A DNA stretch of 64,000 bases from Cognatazoarcus halotolerans (GTDB lineage Bacteria; Pseudomonadota; Gammaproteobacteria; Burkholderiales; Rhodocyclaceae), in assembly GCF_009800965.1 (NCBI RefSeq), contig NZ_WUAF01000001.1, positions 496,001-560,000 of the forward strand, given 5' to 3'. Below, piece by piece: positions 29,461 to 38,070 of this stretch (within the stretch, counting starts at the first letter, position 1; each line of letters begins with the position of its first letter). Position numbers and translations under genes: made by a program. The notes under the pieces were generated by a model that was not told the DNA's origin, searched no databases, and was given only the letters and a program-made list of their open reading frames with translations.

Positions 29461-30093
29461 CTAGAGGCGAATGCCGTGCCGATTGATCAGCACCAGCGCC
29501 TGGGCTCTGCTCGTTACCTTGAGCGCCTTGAAGATCGCCGAAACATGGACCTTGACGGTCCCTTCGGATAAGCCGAGCAGATCGGCGATTTCGCGGTTGG
29601 TCTTGCCCTGGGTGAGAAGGTCGCAGACACGCATCTGCCCAGTAGTCAGCCCGAAGCGCTCGGCCAGAGAAATGCCCGAGCGACGCCGATCGCCGTCACT
29701 TCCGGGACCGGTCGGCGTGTAGACCCCGCCGTCGAGCACGATCCGGATCGCCTCGAGCAGGTCGGAACTCGAACTCGCTTTGGGGACGAAACCCGACGCA
29801 CCGGCCTTCATCGCACGCTGGATCGACGCAGCGTCGTCCAGCGCCGATACGACTATCGCAGGCACATCGGGAAACCGCTTGGCCATGACCGCCAGCAGCG
29901 AAAAACCGTTCATCTCCGGGAGCATCAGATCAATCACGGCGAGGTCCCAGTCACTGCTTTCGGAGAGCAGGGCAATCGCATCGTCGGCGTTCGAGGCTTC
30001 GGCACACTCCACGCCGGCTTCGAGGTGCAATAAGGTCTGCGCCATCGCTTCGCGCACCAGCGCATGGTCTTCAACGATTAGAATTCTAGCCAT
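29461..30093 (-). CDS. LuxR/NarL-type response regulator
   Basis: This 210-residue protein has an N-terminal receiver (residues 1-120): acidic pocket E8/D9, phospho-acceptor D55 in AVIDLMLPEMNG, switch lysine K105 in GFVPKAS. Its C-terminal LuxR helix-turn-helix reads LTTGQMRVCDLLTQGKTNREIADLLGLSEGTVKVHVSAIFKAL. It is divergent from the TonB-receptor/binding-protein/hybrid-kinase operon and shares a 99-nt intergenic region with it. It is therefore the natural target of the kinase at 33262-35178 and a candidate regulator of that operon. This pairing is inferred from position. Confidence 0.9.
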   Translation of the reverse strand: MARILIVEDHALVREAMAQTLLHLEAGVECAEASNADDAIALLSESSDWDLAVIDLMLPEMNGFSLLAVMAKRFPDVPAIVVSALDDAASIQRAMKAGASGFVPKASSSSDLLEAIRIVLDGGVYTPTGPGSDGDRRRSGISLAERFGLTTGQMRVCDLLTQGKTNREIADLLGLSEGTVKVHVSAIFKALKVTSRAQALVLINRHGIRL

Positions 30094-30192
30094 AGCAGGG
30101 AGCCTTTACCGCGCCGAGTCGACGCAACAATGCCACGAGCATAACATGCGGCGCATACTCAAGCTTCCGGGATCGACTGGACGAGAGACCGA

Positions 30193-32319
30193 ATGACCGA
30201 ACCGAAAGCAGTTCCACACAAAATCGCGGAGCCCGTGCAAACGTTTTCCCAACCAAGGAAATGCCGCCGATGGACGCGGATTGTGCTCTGCCTTGCGATA
30301 GGCGGCAAGCTCGCCCCCCCCAGCCAGGCTGCCGAGGACACCTTCTTCGGCGACCTTCCCGTCGTATTGTCCGCGTCGCGGTTGATGCAGCCGCAGGATG
30401 AGGCGCCGGGCGCAACCACCATAATCGATCGAGCGATGATCCGCGCGTCCGGAGCGCGCGACCTCGCCGAATTGCTGCGCCTCGTGCCAGGTTTTCAGGT
30501 CGCCAGCCGTTCGGGGCACACTCCACTGACGACCTACCATGGCCTGTCGGATGACGCGCCCCGCAGAATGCTCGTAAGGGTGGATGGACGCTCCGCGTAT
30601 TCGCCCTACTTCGTCAGTGGCATCGAATGGGGCAAGATTTCGGTCGACATTGAGGACATCGACCGGATCGAAGTATTTCGCGGCTCGAATGCCGCGGCCT
30701 ACGGCACCAATGCATTTCTCGGGGTGGTCAATATCGTTACCCGACCCGCCGCCGATACCCCCCGGGCGCGCGTGACCAGCAATCTCGGCGACGATGGCAT
30801 CCGCGACACACGCGCCGCATTGCGGCTAGATCTCGGCAGTGCGGCCCTGCGCCTGAGCGCCGGGCGCCAACAGGATGAGGGGCAGCCCGATCTCGCCGAC
30901 AACCGACGTGTCGATCGCGCCGATATGCGCCTGGACTGGCGCAATGCGCCCGACCAGCAGATAGAGATTCACGCCGGCCTGGTGAACAGCAAGCTCGAGA
31001 TGGGCACCTTCGACGACCCGTCGGATCCGCTGCGCAATCGTGGAGATGACGCGGCCTTCGGTCAGATTCGCTGGCGCCTCACACGATCGGCCGAGGAAGA
31101 GCTCCAGGTCACCTATTTCCACCAGGAGGAACGGAGCAGGGACGCTTACCGCCTGCTTCTGCGCGAAACACTCGACCCTCGCCTTCCCCCGGCGGTCATA
31201 GATGCGGTGCTGGCAGGCTACGGTCTCACTCCAGACGCAAATGTCCCGGTCGACTTCGCCAACCGCGTGATTCGCGATGACATCGAACTCGAGCACGTGC
31301 AACGTCTTCGTCATGACAGCCGGCTGGTGTGGGGGGCAGGCCATCGCGAAGACAGGCTGTGGTCGCCTGCGATATTCAACACCGACGATGACATCGTCAA
31401 CCGGACGTCCCGGCTGTTCGGACACCTCGAATGGCGGGCCGGATCGAGATGGCTGCTGAACTTTGGCGCTACGGCGGAAAAATCGAATTCCGGCAAAATG
31501 CATACTTCGCCGCGTTTTTCGGCCAACTATCACCTCACGCCGGGTCAGACATTGAAGTTTTCGGTAAGCCGTGCCTACAGGATACCGACGCCTTTCGAAG
31601 CCCGCGGAGATGTCCAGTTTCGCGAGGCGATCAGTGGCAGGCTGATCCGCTACACCCTGCAGCCATCGAACGGGCTTGACCCGGAACGCCTCACTGCAAC
31701 GGAACTGGGCTATCTGGGCAACTTCCTGAACAAGCGCGTGACCGTCGACCTGCGGGTTTTCGAAGAGCGGATCGACGATTTGATCGAACGCGACAAGGAT
31801 GCCCCCGCCCCCGCGGGAGGCACCTCCTTGCTGAGCGGAAACGTAGCCCCCCAGTACCGCAACACAGGTGAAGCACAAATCCGTGGCGCCGAACTCAGCC
31901 TGGTATATCGGCCCGCGCTGAACCGCTGGATCGGCCTCAATTACGCCAACCTCGACATCAACGCCAAGGGTGTGACCGGCACGCTCGCAGACCCGCTGCA
32001 GATTCATGAGGTGCTCGCCACCACCACCGTCCCGACGGAGAGTGCCGCCCTTTTCGCACACTGGACCTTCGGCGAGGGTTGGTCGGCCAGCGTGATCCAC
32101 ACGTTCACCGGCTCCATGAACTGGTACGCGACCCGCACCCGCCTGATCGTGCCCGCATATCACCGCACCGATGTGCGCTTCGCCCGACGGTTCGCGCTCG
32201 GGCGGACCCGTGCCGAAGCTGCCCTCACACTGCAGAACGCCGGCAGCGGGAATGCCGATTTCTCGCCGGAACAGGCCATCGGGCGTCGCAGCTTTCTCAG
32301 CCTGAGTCTGGAGCTCTGA
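30193..32319 (+). CDS. TonB-dependent outer membrane receptor
   Basis: This 708-residue protein has an N-terminal signal region (hydrophobic stretch about residues 29-47, ending PSQAA) and a plug domain (about 55-170) with DLAELLRLVPGFQV, RMLVRVDGRSAY, DIDRIEVFRGSNAAAYGTNAFLGVVNIVT. A beta-barrel follows to the C-terminus (SFLSLSLEL). No N-terminal STN signalling domain is present, so it is not a classical sigma/anti-sigma transducer. Its plug is of the ferric-siderophore/cobalamin type, but no ligand is evident. The next gene begins 4 nt after its stop, so the receptor, the binding protein and the kinase form one operon. Confidence 0.9.
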   Translation: MTEPKAVPHKIAEPVQTFSQPRKCRRWTRIVLCLAIGGKLAPPSQAAEDTFFGDLPVVLSASRLMQPQDEAPGATTIIDRAMIRASGARDLAELLRLVPGFQVASRSGHTPLTTYHGLSDDAPRRMLVRVDGRSAYSPYFVSGIEWGKISVDIEDIDRIEVFRGSNAAAYGTNAFLGVVNIVTRPAADTPRARVTSNLGDDGIRDTRAALRLDLGSAALRLSAGRQQDEGQPDLADNRRVDRADMRLDWRNAPDQQIEIHAGLVNSKLEMGTFDDPSDPLRNRGDDAAFGQIRWRLTRSAEEELQVTYFHQEERSRDAYRLLLRETLDPRLPPAVIDAVLAGYGLTPDANVPVDFANRVIRDDIELEHVQRLRHDSRLVWGAGHREDRLWSPAIFNTDDDIVNRTSRLFGHLEWRAGSRWLLNFGATAEKSNSGKMHTSPRFSANYHLTPGQTLKFSVSRAYRIPTPFEARGDVQFREAISGRLIRYTLQPSNGLDPERLTATELGYLGNFLNKRVTVDLRVFEERIDDLIERDKDAPAPAGGTSLLSGNVAPQYRNTGEAQIRGAELSLVYRPALNRWIGLNYANLDINAKGVTGTLADPLQIHEVLATTTVPTESAALFAHWTFGEGWSASVIHTFTGSMNWYATRTRLIVPAYHRTDVRFARRFALGRTRAEAALTLQNAGSGNADFSPEQAIGRRSFLSLSLEL

Positions 32320-32323
32320 GCGG

Positions 32324-33265
32324 GTGCTCCGCAGCCATAGCAGGATCCTCGCCTCGATCGCGGCTCTCTGCACAGCCTTCGTCGGTACGACCCTGGCCGC
32401 GGGCACACAGATGCCAGCGGCGATTTCACCCGTGGTGGTGCTGAGCGACCCGGCCCCTGCTTATGACGAAGCCATGCGAGCCTTGCGGAAAAACCTGCAA
32501 CGCCTTGTCCCCGGCCTGCAGCCGACGACCCTCGACTGGCGCGATCTGACTGCGCTCGGGCGCAATCAGGCGGTCGTCACCATCGGCAGCCAGGCGGCCG
32601 GAGCGGTCGCCCGAAGCGGCTTTCGCGGCCCCGTGCTTCACACGCTCATTCCGCGAAGTGCATTCGCCGATCTCGATATCGGGGCACGCGGCCAGGTTTC
32701 GGCGATCTTCATCGACCAACCGGCCGACCGGCAAATCGCACTGATCCGTCGGGCCTTGCCGCGCTGGCGCAAGATCGCCTTGCTGAGCGGACCGAACTCT
32801 TCCGAATTGACCCGGCAGCTCGCTGCCACCGCGCTCGAACAGCGCCTCCTGCCGACAATCGAAACAGCGGGGTCGGACGACGGTCTTTACGCTGCCCTGC
32901 AAAAGCTCCTCATCGAGCCCGCAGTCCTCATCGCCACACCGGATCCCTCGGTCTTCAACAGCTACACCATCCAGAACATCCTGCTCACCGCGTATCGACA
33001 GCGCTCGCCCGTCATCGGATTCTCGCCCGCCTACGTCCGGGCCGGCGCGATCCTCGCGGTCTACTCGACCCCCCGGCAGATCGGCACTCAGGCGGCGGAG
33101 ATTCTCAGCGCGCAATTGTCAGGTTCGCGTCTCCCGCCACCGGAGTCATGCCACTATTTCGAAGTCGCCGCGAATCCCCATGTTGCAAGATCACTTGGCA
33201 TCGACCTCGACGACGCCGACCGGATCCGGGACAGTCTCGCCGACGGCGAAGGAGCGCACCAGTGA
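32324..33265 (+). CDS. Periplasmic substrate-binding protein, ABC_sub_bind type, without transporter
   Basis: This 313-residue protein starts at GTG (32324) with a signal peptide (SRILASIAALCTAFVGTTLAA). The rest resembles the two-lobed periplasmic proteins of the uncharacterised ABC substrate-binding family (PF04392-like): VVVLSDPAPAYDEAMRAL, VVTIGSQAAGAVARSGFRGPVLHTLIPR, FIDQPADRQIALIRRALP, YRQRSPVIGFSPAYVRAGA. No permease or ATPase gene is near. It overlaps the hybrid kinase by 4 nt (GTGA). I infer that it is a ligand-sensing accessory for the kinase rather than part of an importer. Confidence 0.75.
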   Translation: MLRSHSRILASIAALCTAFVGTTLAAGTQMPAAISPVVVLSDPAPAYDEAMRALRKNLQRLVPGLQPTTLDWRDLTALGRNQAVVTIGSQAAGAVARSGFRGPVLHTLIPRSAFADLDIGARGQVSAIFIDQPADRQIALIRRALPRWRKIALLSGPNSSELTRQLAATALEQRLLPTIETAGSDDGLYAALQKLLIEPAVLIATPDPSVFNSYTIQNILLTAYRQRSPVIGFSPAYVRAGAILAVYSTPRQIGTQAAEILSAQLSGSRLPPPESCHYFEVAANPHVARSLGIDLDDADRIRDSLADGEGAHQ

Positions 33266-35178
33266 AAAACTGGGGGATCGGTGCCCGTGTGATGCTGGTC
33301 GCGCTCCTGCCCGCGTGCGTGCTCGCCATCCTCATGCTCGGCTATTTCACGAGCGCCCGGCTGAGCGAGATAGAGCAGGTACATATCGAACGGGGTCGAG
33401 CGTTTGCAAGGCAACTCGCGGTGGCCAGCGAATTCGGTGTCTTCTCGGCGAATCGGGAAATCCTGCAATTGCTCACCAATGCCGCCCTGCAGGAGGCGGA
33501 CGTGCGGGGTGTCACCATCACCGACCGCCAAGGCAACCTCCTGGCGGCAAGCGGTGAGGTTTCGGCAGCGCATCTGGACAAGCCGGGCAGCGCAGATCTG
33601 CTCGAGATCGACAACAGACTGCTGATCGGCGAGCCGGTCCGCGCCAGCCGGCTGGTTGTAAACGACGAACTCTCCGAGATCCTTGCGCCGGAGACGCGAA
33701 TGGCCGACAAGGACCTCGGTCGGGTCACCATCGACTTTTCTCTCGAGCGTCTTGCCGAGCGCCGCACCGAACTTCTCAGCAACGGCATTCTCGGACTCGT
33801 CGTCGTCCTCGCAGGTGCCATCCTGCTCGCCAGAAAGATGAGTCACAGCGTCAGCGGACCGATCCGCGAAGTGGCCGACGCAGTCACCCGGATCGGCCAC
33901 GGCGAATTCAGCGAGCGGGTACAGAACACCGGGGGTGGCAGTCTGCAGGCACTCGCGGACGGGGTGAACGAGATGGCCTCGCGGCTTGAGGCGGCCTACC
34001 ACACGATGGAGCAGAGGGTTACCCAGGCGACGGCCGAGTTGCGTACCCGCAAGGAAGATGCGGAACGGGCCAACCTCGCGAAATCGCGCTTCCTTGCTGC
34101 GGCAAGTCACGATCTGCGTCAGCCGATGCATGCACTGGTGCTGTTCATATCCGAACTGTCCAGCCGGAACCACCCGCCTGAAACCCGCCGTCTGGTCCGA
34201 CAGATCGCAGCCTCGGCCGAAGCGATGGAAAATCTCCTCGACAGTCTGCTGGACATCTCCAAACTCGACGCCGGTGTATTGCAGCCGGAAATCCGGCCTT
34301 TCGCGGTTCAGGGCGTCTTCGACCGGCTCGCCGCCGACTTCAGGCCGGTGGCGGACGACCGGGGTTTGCGTTTGCGCATCCGGCCGACCACGGCGTGGGC
34401 GCTCAGTGACCCGACCCTGCTCGAAAGGATCCTGCTCAACCTTCTCAGCAATGCGCTTCGATATACCGCCCGCGGTACCGTGATGCTGGCGTGCAGACGA
34501 AGCGGAGACCATCTGCGTATCGAGGTAAGGGACAGCGGCATGGGGATTCCCCGCGATGCCCAGGAGATCATCTTTCAGGAGTTCGTCCAGCTCGACAATC
34601 CGGAACGCGCCCGCCACAAAGGCCTCGGACTGGGGCTGGCCATCGTGCGGCGCCTGACGGAATTGCTCGGGCACCCGCTATCGCTGCGCTCCGCGCACGG
34701 CCGCGGTTCGATGTTCACGGTCGAGTTGCCCCGCAGCGAACCGCAGGAGGAGCGGGCGACCGAAGAGTCGCCGCGGATCCCGGGAAGTCTCGCAGGGCTC
34801 ACGATTGCCGCCGTCGACGATGACCAGCTTGCACTGTCCAGCCTCAACAGCCTGCTGAGCTCCTGGGGCTGCAACGTGGTGGCAGCCGAAAGCCTCGAAC
34901 GCCTGCAGATGGATCTTGCACTCGACAGCGTGACGCCCCGTGCGCTGGTCTCGGATTTCCGCCTCCGCGGAAGCTACAACGGGATCGAGGTGATTCACGC
35001 GATGCGCCGTCGCTTCGGCGAGGACCTTCCGGCAATCCTGATTACCGGCGACACCGGTGCGGCAACGCTGCAGCTGGCGCAGGCCCACAAGATCGCGCTG
35101 CTCCACAAACCGGTCCGTCCGGCCAAGCTGCGCGCCCTGCTGCAACGACAGATCAACGCGCCGGAAGATGTCGAATGA
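33262..35178 (+). CDS. Membrane hybrid histidine kinase with C-terminal receiver
   Basis: This 638-residue kinase starts at the GTG at 33262, which overlaps the upstream stop and has GGAG 8 nt before it; the longer ORF start at 33148 lies deep inside the preceding gene. Order: membrane helix (about 9-28), extracytoplasmic domain of about 140 residues, second helix (173-191), HAMP (about 192-245), coiled coil, HisKA with H283 in AAASHDLRQPMHAL, HATPase with N397 and GLGLGLAIV, and a receiver domain (512-630) with D565 and K616. The AAASHDLRQP H-box is typical of one subgroup of hybrid kinases. It is the third gene of the receptor operon, and its likely partner is the divergent LuxR-type regulator. 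Confidence 0.9.
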   Translation: MKNWGIGARVMLVALLPACVLAILMLGYFTSARLSEIEQVHIERGRAFARQLAVASEFGVFSANREILQLLTNAALQEADVRGVTITDRQGNLLAASGEVSAAHLDKPGSADLLEIDNRLLIGEPVRASRLVVNDELSEILAPETRMADKDLGRVTIDFSLERLAERRTELLSNGILGLVVVLAGAILLARKMSHSVSGPIREVADAVTRIGHGEFSERVQNTGGGSLQALADGVNEMASRLEAAYHTMEQRVTQATAELRTRKEDAERANLAKSRFLAAASHDLRQPMHALVLFISELSSRNHPPETRRLVRQIAASAEAMENLLDSLLDISKLDAGVLQPEIRPFAVQGVFDRLAADFRPVADDRGLRLRIRPTTAWALSDPTLLERILLNLLSNALRYTARGTVMLACRRSGDHLRIEVRDSGMGIPRDAQEIIFQEFVQLDNPERARHKGLGLGLAIVRRLTELLGHPLSLRSAHGRGSMFTVELPRSEPQEERATEESPRIPGSLAGLTIAAVDDDQLALSSLNSLLSSWGCNVVAAESLERLQMDLALDSVTPRALVSDFRLRGSYNGIEVIHAMRRRFGEDLPAILITGDTGAATLQLAQAHKIALLHKPVRPAKLRALLQRQINAPEDVE

Positions 35179-35264
35179 CCGACAAATACCGCTGTCGCTC
35201 CCACGAACGATACCGATCGGTTACCATCGCGAAGTATTAGAACGATCATCCCGAGGAGAAAGAC

Positions 35265-35666
35265 ATGAGTCAGGAAAACAGCCCGCAGGACCCTCTCGAA
35301 TTCATGCGCGGGATGTGGAGCAACATGGGGTTCTCGCTGCCCGGCATGGTCACCCCGACGGTCGACGTCGACGAACTCGACAAGCGCATCGCCGACATGA
35401 AGGCAGTCGAGGGCTGGTTGAAGATGAACCTCAACATGTTGCAGATGACGACCCAGGGTCTCGAGATGCAGCGCGCCACGATTGCCGCGGTACAGGCGAT
35501 GAGTCAGGTTGCCAAGGGCGACACGGCGGAAGGTGGTGCCAACCCGTTTGCGAGCTCGATGTGGCCCTGGAATCTGATGCAGCAGGGACAGGCAAACGTC
35601 GCTGCCGCAGCGGCTTCCGCCGGCGGCGCCGCCCAGTCCGGTCGGGCGAACACCCAGGCCAAGTGA
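35265..35666 (+). CDS. phaM: PhaM-like polyhydroxyalkanoate granule regulatory protein
   Basis: This 133-residue protein starts MSQENSPQDPLEFMRGMWSNMG with the PhaM family pattern: VDELDKRIADMKAVEGWLKMNLNMLQMTTQGLEMQRATIAAVQAM. In Ralstonia eutropha PhaM activates PHA synthase and ties granules to DNA, helped by a basic C-terminal tail. Here the tail after residue 90 is short and Ala/Gly/Gln-rich (NVAAAAASAGGAAQ...NTQAK), without the Lys/Pro/Ala DNA-binding repeats, so nucleoid tethering may be weak. GAGGAG precedes the ATG. Confidence 0.8.
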   Translation: MSQENSPQDPLEFMRGMWSNMGFSLPGMVTPTVDVDELDKRIADMKAVEGWLKMNLNMLQMTTQGLEMQRATIAAVQAMSQVAKGDTAEGGANPFASSMWPWNLMQQGQANVAAAAASAGGAAQSGRANTQAK

Positions 35667-35681
35667 GCTGACGGGCGGTGT

Positions 35682-36581
35682 TCACGCAGCGCCCAGCAAC
35701 CATACCCACGTGGTGAGGGTAAAGAGCGCCAGCAACGTGGTTGCCGAGATCAGCCACGCCACACCGCGACCATCACCGCCCATGCGGATCGCCAGGATGT
35801 AGGCCGACGACGCGCTGGGCAGGGCGGCAAAGATCACCAACACATCGCGCGGCACGCCGGCGATGCCGAAACGGTCGGCGAGCAGCCATGCCACCGCGGG
35901 AAGCAGCAGCAGCTTGACCGCGACGATCCACACCGAACCGAGCGGGTGGCCGCCCGCAGACCCCGCTCTCAAGGCAGCCCCGACTGCCAGCAGGCCGAGC
36001 GCAATCGAGGCGTCGGAAAGACGCTTGAGAAGGTCGCCGACCGGTACCGGCAGCGCAAGGCCAGCGAGATTGAAGAGCAACCCCGCAAGTGTTGCCAGAA
36101 GCAGCGGATTGCGGGACAGCTCGCGCCACAGCCGGCCCTGGCCATGGCGCGCAATCATCGCGACCGCGGCGATGTTTGCGAACGGAACCATTGCGCCGCA
36201 AAGCGTCCCCATCGTCGCCACGCCAAGCACGCCGTGCACCTTGCCCGCGACCGCGATCCCGATGTAGGTGTTGAAGCGATAGGCGCACTGCAGGCGTGAC
36301 GCAAAAGCGAGCGGGCTCAACCCCATCCACGGCCTCGCCAGGAACACCAGCACGAAGCCGGCAAACATCGACAGCAGGCCCGCCGCAACCAATGGCCCGG
36401 TCTCGCCGAAATCCAGTTGCGCACGCGCCAGGGCGCTGAACAGCAGGGCCGGAAACAGTACGAAGTACACCAGCCTCTCGAGCCCGGCCCAGAATGCATC
36501 GCCAAAGCCGCCGTGGCGGCGTAGCGCGGCGCCGATCAGAATGAGCGTGAAATCCGGAAGGAGCAGGAGAACGGTCTGCAT
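35682..36581 (-). CDS. AEC-family (auxin efflux carrier type) transporter
   Basis: This 299-residue, very hydrophobic protein has about ten predicted membrane helices in the two five-helix halves typical of the AEC family. It starts MQTVLLLLPDFTLILIGAALRR, with the crossover-like YRFNTYIGIAVAG in the first half and LPSASSAYILAIRMGGD in the second. Bacterial AEC proteins export or exchange small organic acids such as malate or malonate, but the substrate is not predictable here. It is convergent with phaM and separated by a terminator from the ligase gene upstream. Confidence 0.85.
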   Translation of the reverse strand: MQTVLLLLPDFTLILIGAALRRHGGFGDAFWAGLERLVYFVLFPALLFSALARAQLDFGETGPLVAAGLLSMFAGFVLVFLARPWMGLSPLAFASRLQCAYRFNTYIGIAVAGKVHGVLGVATMGTLCGAMVPFANIAAVAMIARHGQGRLWRELSRNPLLLATLAGLLFNLAGLALPVPVGDLLKRLSDASIALGLLAVGAALRAGSAGGHPLGSVWIVAVKLLLLPAVAWLLADRFGIAGVPRDVLVIFAALPSASSAYILAIRMGGDGRGVAWLISATTLLALFTLTTWVWLLGAA

Positions 36582-36716
36582 GATCCGGCAAGGCTACCGC
36601 GGCTTTCGCCCGGCGCCTACGTGTTCGATCCGTTCAGGCCTGTTTTCTGGCGAATCCACCACCACTCGGAACGCCCGTTGCCGGGCCATGCCAACCGGAC
36701 CGGAAGCCGGCGGCAC

Positions 36717-36755
36717 AAAAAAAAGCGGGGCCGGCAGGAAAGCGCCGGTTACCCG
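36717..36755 (-). terminator. Terminator after the ABC/acyl-CoA ligase operon
   Basis: On the minus strand GCGGGTAACCGGC (36743-36755) pairs with GCCGGCCCCGC (36725-36735) around an 8-nt loop, with a small bulge. Eight T follow directly (36717-36724). It closes the seven-gene operon that starts at 45378. Confidence 0.8.
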
Positions 36756-36774
36756 CGGGCAAGCACACACACGG

Positions 36775-38007
36775 TCAATCGTACTTGCGGATATCGTCGA
36801 TGATCTTGCCGTCGTTGGCGAGGCTGCCTTTCGGGCAGAACCTCACGTCGCCGCGCAGCTTGGTCAATTCCCTTATCGAAGCAGCCACGGCGTCCGCCAG
36901 GAGATCGCTTCCGTCCTCGACCTCACAATGCAGCGTCATGCGATCGGCAAGCCCGGGATTGTCCACTACCAGCCGGCCGCGCAAGAGTTCAGGATGACGG
37001 CGGATCACACTCGCCACCTGGCCGGGATGGACGAACATCCCCTTCACCTTGGTGGTCTGGTCGGCGCGCCCCATCCAGCCCTTGATGCGCGTGTTGGTAC
37101 GCCCGCAAGGCGACATGCCCTGCAGGACGGCCGACAGATCTCCTGTCCCGAAGCGGATCAACGGGTAGTCCGGATTAAGGCTGGTGACAACGACTTCACC
37201 GACTTCGCCGACCGGAACCGGATCGCCGGTTCCCGGCCGCACGATCTCGACCAGCACGCCCTCGTCGACGATCAGCCCTTCGCGCGCACCGGTCTCGTAG
37301 GCCACCAGGCCGAGGTCGGCGGTCGCGTAGGCCTGGAAGGCCTGGATACCCCGAGCGGCGAGGGCGTCGCGCTGGCTGGCCGGGAAGGCTTCACCCGAAA
37401 CAAAGGCTTTGGAGAAGCTCACCTTCACGCCCATCTCCTCGGCCTTGTCGAGAATGATGCGCAGGAAAGAAGGCGTGCCGGTGTAGGCACTGGGCCGCAG
37501 ATCGGCGATCGCCTCGACCTGCTGCTCGGTCTGTCCCACGCCCGCAGGGAACACTGTACAACCCAGCGCATGGGCCGCGGTTTCCATCATCGAGCCAGCC
37601 GGCGTGAAGTGATACGAGAAGGTGTTGTGCACCAGATCGCCCTGTCGAAAGCCGGCGGCAAAGAGCGCACGCGCCATACGCCAGTAGTCGCGACGAGCCC
37701 CTTCGGGTTCGTACAGGGGGCCCGGCGAGGCAAACACCCGCGCGCAACCGGTCCCCCAATTCACCGTCGCAAAGCCGCCGAACGGTCGAGCCGCCTTCTG
37801 CAACTCCAGGAGCTCGGACTTGCGGGTCACCGGCAGCGTGGCAAGCGCCTCGCGGCTCGTGATGCTGGCCGGATCCACGTCCTTGAAACGCTCGGCAAAA
37901 GCCGACGCACGGGCCTTGGCATGGGCGATCTGGGCCGGCAGGCGGGCGAGCAGATCCTGCTCCCGCTCCATCGGGTCACGTGTTTCTCGCGCGTCGTAGA
38001 AATTCAT
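36775..38007 (-). CDS. PaaK-like phenylacetate-CoA ligase family protein
   Basis: This 410-residue adenylate-forming ligase is of the phenylacetate-CoA ligase group. Recognisable segments are TRKSELLELQKAARPFGG, TFSYHFTPAG, TGTPSFLRIILDKAEE, the acidic core YATADLGLVAYET, LIRFGTGDLSAV, GRADQTTKVKGMFVHPGQV and the C-terminal lysine KIIDDIRKY. It makes an acyl-CoA from a carboxylic acid, ATP and CoA. It is the last gene of an operon with a whole ABC importer and a second, unrelated-length acyl-CoA ligase, so it probably acts on an imported acid. The actual acid is unknown. Confidence 0.85.
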   Translation of the reverse strand: MNFYDARETRDPMEREQDLLARLPAQIAHAKARASAFAERFKDVDPASITSREALATLPVTRKSELLELQKAARPFGGFATVNWGTGCARVFASPGPLYEPEGARRDYWRMARALFAAGFRQGDLVHNTFSYHFTPAGSMMETAAHALGCTVFPAGVGQTEQQVEAIADLRPSAYTGTPSFLRIILDKAEEMGVKVSFSKAFVSGEAFPASQRDALAARGIQAFQAYATADLGLVAYETGAREGLIVDEGVLVEIVRPGTGDPVPVGEVGEVVVTSLNPDYPLIRFGTGDLSAVLQGMSPCGRTNTRIKGWMGRADQTTKVKGMFVHPGQVASVIRRHPELLRGRLVVDNPGLADRMTLHCEVEDGSDLLADAVAASIRELTKLRGDVRFCPKGSLANDGKIIDDIRKYD

Positions 38008-38070
38008 GGTCGAAGCAGTCCGGTCGGTTGACTTGGCTGAAAGCGTGACAAGCGCACGCGGCTCGATTGA

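Noticed and set aside
33148-33261. 38-residue N-terminal extension of the hybrid kinase
   Set aside because: It lies inside the preceding binding-protein gene and is Arg-rich nonsense. The GTG at 33262 has a good ribosome binding site and a 4-nt overlap with the upstream stop.
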